A DNA stretch of 55,742 nt from Prolixibacteraceae bacterium. GTDB lineage: Bacteria; Bacteroidota; Bacteroidia; Bacteroidales; Prolixibacteraceae. How positions within the stretch are numbered: the stretch's first letter is position 1; each line of letters begins with the position of its first letter. Shown here piece by piece: positions 51,867 through 55,742 of the stretch. The stretch spans positions 1-55,742 of the forward strand of contig JALNYZ010000028.1 of assembly GCA_023229575.1 (NCBI GenBank), read 5' to 3'. Below the pieces are notes generated by a model, which worked only from the letters and a program-made list of their open reading frames with translations, searched no databases and had not been told where the DNA came from. Made by a program: the position numbers and the translations under genes.

Positions 51867-52030
51867 TAAAACCTTATTTTTTATAGGCAACCTTAGTAGA
51901 ATCCAAGCAGACCAGAAAAACCAAACCTTATTACCTTATTCTATTGGATGACAATTAAATAAGGTAATAAGGTTATTGTTCGTACGAATGGCCTTTTCTA
52001 CTAAGGTTGCCTATAAAAAATAAGGTTTTA
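51867..52030. repeat. Nested palindrome: 35-bp outer and 17-bp inner perfect inverted repeats
   Basis: The outer arms 51867-51901 and 51996-52030 are exact complements over 35 bases. Inside, 51924-51940 and 51958-51974 are exact complements over 17 bases (AACCTTATTACCTTATT). The words CCTTATT recur in both levels. It lies between convergent cysK and rlmD and may terminate both, but it is far larger than needed for that. Confidence 0.95.
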
Positions 52031-52073
52031 CAAGTTTTGATTGGTGATATAGACCTCCCATATTTGTTCTATT

Positions 52074-53495
52074 TCAATTCGGTAACTCAATTTTTTCCAA
52101 CAGCACAACATTCTCCACGTGGTGGGTGTGCGGGAACATATCAACCGGATGCACCTCCCTGACAGCATATTGTTGTTGCATCAACTGCAGATCGCGGGCT
52201 TGGGTAGCCGGATTGCAACTGACGTAAACGATCCGGTCAGGTGAAGCTGACAATATTGCCTGCACCACCTTTTCATCCATTCCAGCCCTCGGCGGATCGG
52301 TGATAATTACATCTGGCCGGCCATTTTCTGTTATGAATGATTCAGTCAAAATATCCTTCATGTCACCGGCAAAAAAGAGGGTATTATTGATTCCGTTGTT
52401 TTCGGAATTGATCTTCGCATCCTCGATCGCTTCAGGAACATACTCGATCCCAACCACTTTTTTTGCACTTCCGGCTACGAAATTGGCAATCGTTCCGGTA
52501 CCGGTGTATAGGTCGTAGACGATTTCATTGCCGGTTAGCCCTGCCAATTGCCTGGTAATTTTGTACAATTCGTAAGCCTGGGTCGAATTGGTCTGGTAAA
52601 AGGACTTCGGACCAACGATGAATATCTGGCCCTCCATCTCTTCGATAAGATGATCTTTCCCTTTAAACAGGATGACCTCCTGGTCGGTGATGGTATCGTT
52701 TCCTTTTTCATTGATGACATATAGCAACGAAGTGACTTGCGGGAAGGTGTCGGCAATGAAATTAAGCATTCCCTCGCACTCAGTCTTGTTATAATAATAG
52801 AAAACGACTATTACCATGACCTCTCCCTTTTGGGTGGTACGGACGGTGATGGTACGTAGCAGTCCGCTTCTGTTTCGGAGGTCGAAAAACGAAAGTTTGT
52901 GTTCGAGGGCATAACCACGCACCGCATTTCGGATTTCGTTGGAGGGGGAGGGCTGAAGCCAGCATTTTCGGATATCCATCACCTTGTCGAACATGCTAGG
53001 AATATGAAATCCAAGAACGTCCTGGTTACTGATTTCATTGCCGGAACGAATCTCCTCTTCGGAGAGCCATCTCCGGTTAGAGAAGGTAAATTCCAGTTTA
53101 TTGCGATAAAATGTTGTTCTCCGGGAACCGGTAATTGGGTGAAGCATGGGGATATTCACTTTCCCGATTCGTGTCAGCTGGTCAACCACCTGTTTTTGCT
53201 TGTAGAATAGCTGTTTTTCGTAGGGAAGGTATTGCCATTTACAGCCTCCGCAAAGGTCGAAATGTTCGCAAAACGCCTCAATACGGTCTGGTGAGGGCTT
53301 CTGAATGGCAACTACCTTACCCTCCATGTATTTCTCTCTTTTTTTGGTAACCTGGATATCCACCACATCGCCTGGTATCACGTTGGCGGTAAACACGACG
53401 ACCCCTTCCACCCTGGCAACCGCTTTACCTTCTGCACCGGCATCAAGTATTTCGACATTCCGCAAAAGAGGCAAATTTTTGGAATTTCTTCCCAT
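52074..53495 (-). CDS. rlmD: 23S rRNA (uracil-C5)-methyltransferase, RlmD/RumA family
   Basis: This 473-residue RNA methyltransferase has an N-terminal TRAM domain (VEILDAGAEGKAVARVEGVV, to about residue 65). It is followed by a [4Fe-4S] site with C76, C82 and C85 (FCEHFDLCGGCKW) and probably a fourth Cys in DIRKCWLQ. The SAM domain has DLYTGTGTIANF and DPPRAGM. The catalytic nucleophile is in YVSCNPATQARDL. In Bacteroidota this subfamily is annotated RlmD; the precise target uridine is not proven by sequence. Confidence 0.94.
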   Translation of the reverse strand: MGRNSKNLPLLRNVEILDAGAEGKAVARVEGVVVFTANVIPGDVVDIQVTKKREKYMEGKVVAIQKPSPDRIEAFCEHFDLCGGCKWQYLPYEKQLFYKQKQVVDQLTRIGKVNIPMLHPITGSRRTTFYRNKLEFTFSNRRWLSEEEIRSGNEISNQDVLGFHIPSMFDKVMDIRKCWLQPSPSNEIRNAVRGYALEHKLSFFDLRNRSGLLRTITVRTTQKGEVMVIVVFYYYNKTECEGMLNFIADTFPQVTSLLYVINEKGNDTITDQEVILFKGKDHLIEEMEGQIFIVGPKSFYQTNSTQAYELYKITRQLAGLTGNEIVYDLYTGTGTIANFVAGSAKKVVGIEYVPEAIEDAKINSENNGINNTLFFAGDMKDILTESFITENGRPDVIITDPPRAGMDEKVVQAILSASPDRIVYVSCNPATQARDLQLMQQQYAVREVHPVDMFPHTHHVENVVLLEKIELPN

Positions 53496-53536
53496 AACGA
53501 TATTTTTATTTTGTTTCTCTTTTCATCATTAATTCC

Positions 53537-53690
53537 TGCCGTCCGAAATTAACGTACCAACTTTTTTTAGCATGCTAACGCGGACGGCTCTTTCTTCATC
53601 ATTCCCAACCCGGGGTGTCGCTCCTTCGTCGCTTTACCCCGGGCTATTAATATTTAACCCCTCCGGGGTAGGATCCGAGAGGGATCAACA
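53537..53690. repeat. GC-rich composite repeat, copy 2
   Basis: It has the same order as copy 1: GCCGTCCGA, GCATGCTAACGCGGACGG (53570-53587), a hairpin between AACCCGGGG and CCCCGGGCTATTAA (53607-53650), then CCCCTCCGGGG. The loop word CGCTCCTTCGTCGCTT is shared with copy 3. Confidence 0.88.
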
Positions 53691-53884
53691 TTGTGGTCGG
53701 AAAATTTAGGATTTTGCAACTGCCAATTTTCACATTTTCACATTTCCCAATTTTCACCTTTCGATAATTCGGCAGGGACCAGTCTTAGCCTCTTATTTTC
53801 CCATCTTCTCCGTTTCTTTGTTTCACCGTTTCAGTTCCACAATCCCCCAGTCGTCCTAGTCTTCCCAGTCTTCCCAGTCTTTCC
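53691..53884. repeat. Low-complexity stutter region with the octamer TTTCNCCG
   Basis: There are repeated words CACATTTTC, the octamer series at 53805-53832 (CTTCTCCG, TTTCTTTG, TTTCACCG) and CAGTCTTCC units at about 53850-53880. With copy 2 of the GC-rich repeat this fills the 389-base gap between rlmD and kdsC. No gene is supported. Confidence 0.8.
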
Positions 53885-54415
53885 TCAGAAGCTGCTCCAA
53901 TTGATCTCCTCCGGATGGCTCCATTTCCCCTGCGAGCGCAGTACCTGCTCGATAACGTCCCTGACACATCCTTCACCGCCGTTTTTGTCGGAGATATAGG
54001 CAGAGATCTCTTTGATTTCGGAGGCTGCATCGTTCGGGCATACCGCCAGTCCGACTTTGGTCATCACATTGTAATCGGGGATATCGTCACCCATGTAGAG
54101 AACCTGCTCAGCAGTTAGTCCGCTTTTGCTTAGAAAGTCGTTGAGACAGGGAACTTTATCCAGAGTTCCCATGTATACATAGTTGATACCCAACCGCTCA
54201 AGCCGGCCTCTGGTATCCTGTGTCCTGCCGCCGGTGATGATGCCGATAGGATAACCCAACCGGATGGCATACATGATAGCGTAACCGTCTTTCATGTTTG
54301 ACGTGCGGACCGGATCGCCATCAGGCGAGAGCGATAAAACGTTGTGGGAGATTACCCCATCAACGTCGAATACAAATCCTTTTATCTTGCTGAGTTCTTC
54401 TTTAAAAAATACCAT
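53885..54415 (-). CDS. kdsC: 3-deoxy-D-manno-octulosonate 8-phosphate phosphatase
   Basis: This 176-residue C0-type HAD phosphatase is in the Kdo branch of lipopolysaccharide synthesis. The nucleophile and acid are D17 and D19 (FVFDVDGV), motif II/III GIITGGRT and motif IV GDDIPDYNVM. The N-terminal KGFVFDVDGVISHNVLSLSP and absence of a cap domain match KdsC, which acts as a tetramer. The DUF2520 gene lies upstream on the same strand across a 348-base repeat-filled gap, a pairing often seen in Bacteroidota. Confidence 0.93.
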   Translation of the reverse strand: MVFFKEELSKIKGFVFDVDGVISHNVLSLSPDGDPVRTSNMKDGYAIMYAIRLGYPIGIITGGRTQDTRGRLERLGINYVYMGTLDKVPCLNDFLSKSGLTAEQVLYMGDDIPDYNVMTKVGLAVCPNDAASEIKEISAYISDKNGGEGCVRDVIEQVLRSQGKWSHPEEINWSSF

Positions 54416-54540
54416 AATAACTAAAAAAATGTCTGTAGTATGTTGTTTTCAATATATTATCTATTATCTATTATTTCTGTTTTCCATTCTCAGTTTTCTT
54501 TTCTATTTCTATCCCTTTACTTCAGAAATGATCCGCATCC

Positions 54541-54680
54541 TTCCGTCCGAAACGATCCTGAACACATTTCCCCATATGCCATCACGGACGGAGGTCTTTT
54601 GTTGTCCTATTACCCGGGGTATCGCTCCTTCGTCGCTTAACCCCGGGCTATTAACATTTAATCCCTCCGGGATAAACCCC
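54541..54680. repeat. GC-rich composite repeat, copy 3
   Basis: The third copy has TTCCGTCCGA, then ATCACGGACGGA, then a hairpin from TACCCGGGGT to CCCCGGGCTATTAA (54611-54652) and CCTCCGGGA. It occupies the middle of the 348-base gap between kdsC and the DUF2520 gene (54416-54763). The rest is pyrimidine-rich low-complexity sequence without a gene. Confidence 0.88.
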
Positions 54681-54763
54681 CATAATTGTCGCAATTTAAG
54701 GAGTTCCTTTCTCCCCTTCTCCCTATCTCCCCCTCGTTTCTCCTTAGCTTTCTATGTCCTTTT

Positions 54764-55534
54764 TTAGTCACACTGATGCAACCAAGTGATGTCCTTGCTG
54801 ATCAACTCATATAGTTCCTGCCATTCTGGATGCTGTTGCAGCATCTTTAAATGTTGATCCATAATGGTATGGTTATCCCGAACAGCAGGACCTGTTTGGA
54901 TCTCAGGAGGGGAATGCAGCATCGCTTTGTTTGCTGTTTCAAGGATGAGCGGCTTGAGAAGATTAAAATCCAGATTTTGTTCCTGAAGTAATTTTTCACC
55001 TATGGCATAAAAGTGGTTCACGAAATTGCAGACAAAAACAGCAGCCAGATGAAGTTCCCTTCGCTGGGCTGAATCAATTCGGAAAACCTGATCCGAGATG
55101 GTTTTGGCCAATCTGTTGAGTTTTTCAAGGTTCTCCGCGTTGTTTGCCTCTATGCAAATTGGAACGGCGCTGAAATCGACAGCTTTTTGTTTGGACAGTG
55201 TTTGCAATGGGTAGAAAACTCCGTAATTTTCTGAAAATGATGACAGGATATCGATGGAGATACTTCCTGAAGTGTGCACGATCAATCGGTCATGGAACGG
55301 GGCATTTGTCAATACCTCAGGGATGGACGTATCTGAAACTGCCAGGATGTACAGGTCTGCGTCTGTGATAATTTCCGGCATGGAAGAGGTGTCGGTACAT
55401 CCAAATAAATTAGCCAAATCAGATGCACTCGTACCGGATCGGCCATAAACCTGAACAATTTCAGCATGTTTGGCATGAAGGGCTATTCCAAGTCTGGTGG
55501 CTAAATTTCCGGTACCAAGTAAAACGATCCGCAT
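54764..55534 (-). CDS. Rossmann-like and DUF2520 domain protein
   Basis: This 256-residue protein has an NAD(P)-binding N-terminus (IVLLGTGNLATRLG, residues 3-16), followed by the segments DADLYILAVSDTSIPEVL and HTSGSISIDIL. The C-terminal DUF2520 helical domain contains RRELHLAAVFVCNFVNHFYA and TGPAVRDNHTIMDQHL. It resembles ketopantoate reductase or pyrroline-carboxylate reductase relatives, but the substrate is unknown. The start at 55534 gives MRIVLLGTG; a longer in-frame start at 55570 would overlap the promoter region. Confidence 0.9.
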   Translation of the reverse strand: MRIVLLGTGNLATRLGIALHAKHAEIVQVYGRSGTSASDLANLFGCTDTSSMPEIITDADLYILAVSDTSIPEVLTNAPFHDRLIVHTSGSISIDILSSFSENYGVFYPLQTLSKQKAVDFSAVPICIEANNAENLEKLNRLAKTISDQVFRIDSAQRRELHLAAVFVCNFVNHFYAIGEKLLQEQNLDFNLLKPLILETANKAMLHSPPEIQTGPAVRDNHTIMDQHLKMLQQHPEWQELYELISKDITWLHQCD

Positions 55535-55592
55535 GCAATAACTTTTTTGCAAAAATAGGGTAATTATCATTAAATCGTTAAGTTATAAAGTT

Positions 55593-55600
55593 TAACTTTG
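55593..55600 (+). promoter_or_regulatory. -7 box (TAACTTTG) for ppdK
   Basis: A full TAnnTTTG match lies 44 bases before the ATG of ppdK, in the divergent gap with the DUF2520 gene. Confidence 0.65.
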
Positions 55601-55644
55601 CAGACAATTTTTAAAGAAATATTCTCAAACCAAATATTTATTTT

Positions 55645-55742
55645 ATGACGAAGTATGTTTATACATTCGGCAACGGCCAGGCTGAAGGCCGTGCAGAGAT
55701 GAAAAATTTGCTGGGTGGCAAGGGCGCCAACCTCGCAGAGAT
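55645..55742 (+). CDS. ppdK: Pyruvate, phosphate dikinase, N-terminal fragment (runs off the window)
   Basis: The 32 visible residues begin MTKYVYTFGNGQAEGRAEM and continue KNLLGGKGANLAE. This is the highly conserved N-terminus of pyruvate phosphate dikinase, which interconverts pyruvate, ATP and phosphate with PEP, AMP and pyrophosphate. GGKGANLAE is the start of the ATP-grasp nucleotide-binding domain. The gene continues past the right edge. It fits the glycolysis and gluconeogenesis of anaerobic Bacteroidota. Confidence 0.93.
   Translation, partial: MTKYVYTFGNGQAEGRAEMKNLLGGKGANLAE

Noticed and set aside
53896..54030. Minus-strand frame rich in GRLGRLGRLG in the kdsC tail and downstream repeats
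   Set aside because: It is a shadow of the CAGTCTTCC repeat and overlaps kdsC in another frame.

Overview
The window looks like a chromosome segment from an anaerobic or facultative member of the Bacteroidota, most likely Bacteroidia. The signs are a SusC/SusD pair behind an ECF sigma/FecR couple, promoters with the Bacteroidota -7 box TAnnTTTG, few obvious Shine-Dalgarno sequences, plant-glycan enzymes (GH53, GH78), the hydrogenase maturase HydE, a multihaem cytochrome and the start of pyruvate phosphate dikinase. No rRNA, tRNA or CRISPR array was recognised. Genus cannot be assigned by reading alone.

Layout. 1-10.2 kb: GH53 galactanase, a 2[4Fe-4S] ferredoxin, a divergent HutI-like amidohydrolase, then sigma/anti-sigma, SusC and SusD with no linked hydrolase. 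10.2-15.1 kb: an outer-membrane protein and an inner-membrane protein of unknown role, a PmoA/DUF6807 protein, a fused SpmA/SpmB-like transporter and a cysteine-cluster protein. 15.1-21.5 kb: a tight four-gene operon (mod, AAA ATPase, TOPRIM-like DUF4276-type protein, res), that is, a type III restriction-modification system carrying an ATPase/TOPRIM pair inside it. 21.6-25.6 kb: truncated haemoglobin, NapC/NirT-like multihaem cytochrome, SDR-DUF2867 protein and a small membrane protein. 25.7-27.7 kb: an AT-rich insert with a Fic gene and a nonsense-interrupted endonuclease/phosphatase gene, each bounded by its own 9-bp inverted repeat, like integron cassettes. 27.8-37.1 kb: a complete trp operon (trpL-B-E-G-D-C-F-A, minus strand) with a Trp-rich leader peptide and attenuator. 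It is split between trpD and trpC by a group II intron in the opposite orientation. 37.3-55.7 kb: unknown lipoprotein and membrane genes, a 2-hydroxyacid dehydrogenase, GH78 rhamnosidase, hybrid histidine kinase, ChaN-like protein, GNAT, HydE, MnmA, CPBP protease, CysK, RlmD, KdsC, a DUF2520 protein and the start of ppdK.

A theme runs through the non-coding DNA. Many intergenic gaps hold stuttering 7- or 8-base words, long inverted repeats that often include stop codons, or GC-rich composite repeats present in three copies. Excising the group II intron in thought rebuilds one of these inverted repeats, which fixes both intron ends.

The candidates most worth follow-up are the four-gene restriction/ATPase/TOPRIM operon, the two-unit cassette array, the trp attenuator with its antisense intron, and the twin identical-loop hairpins ahead of susC.
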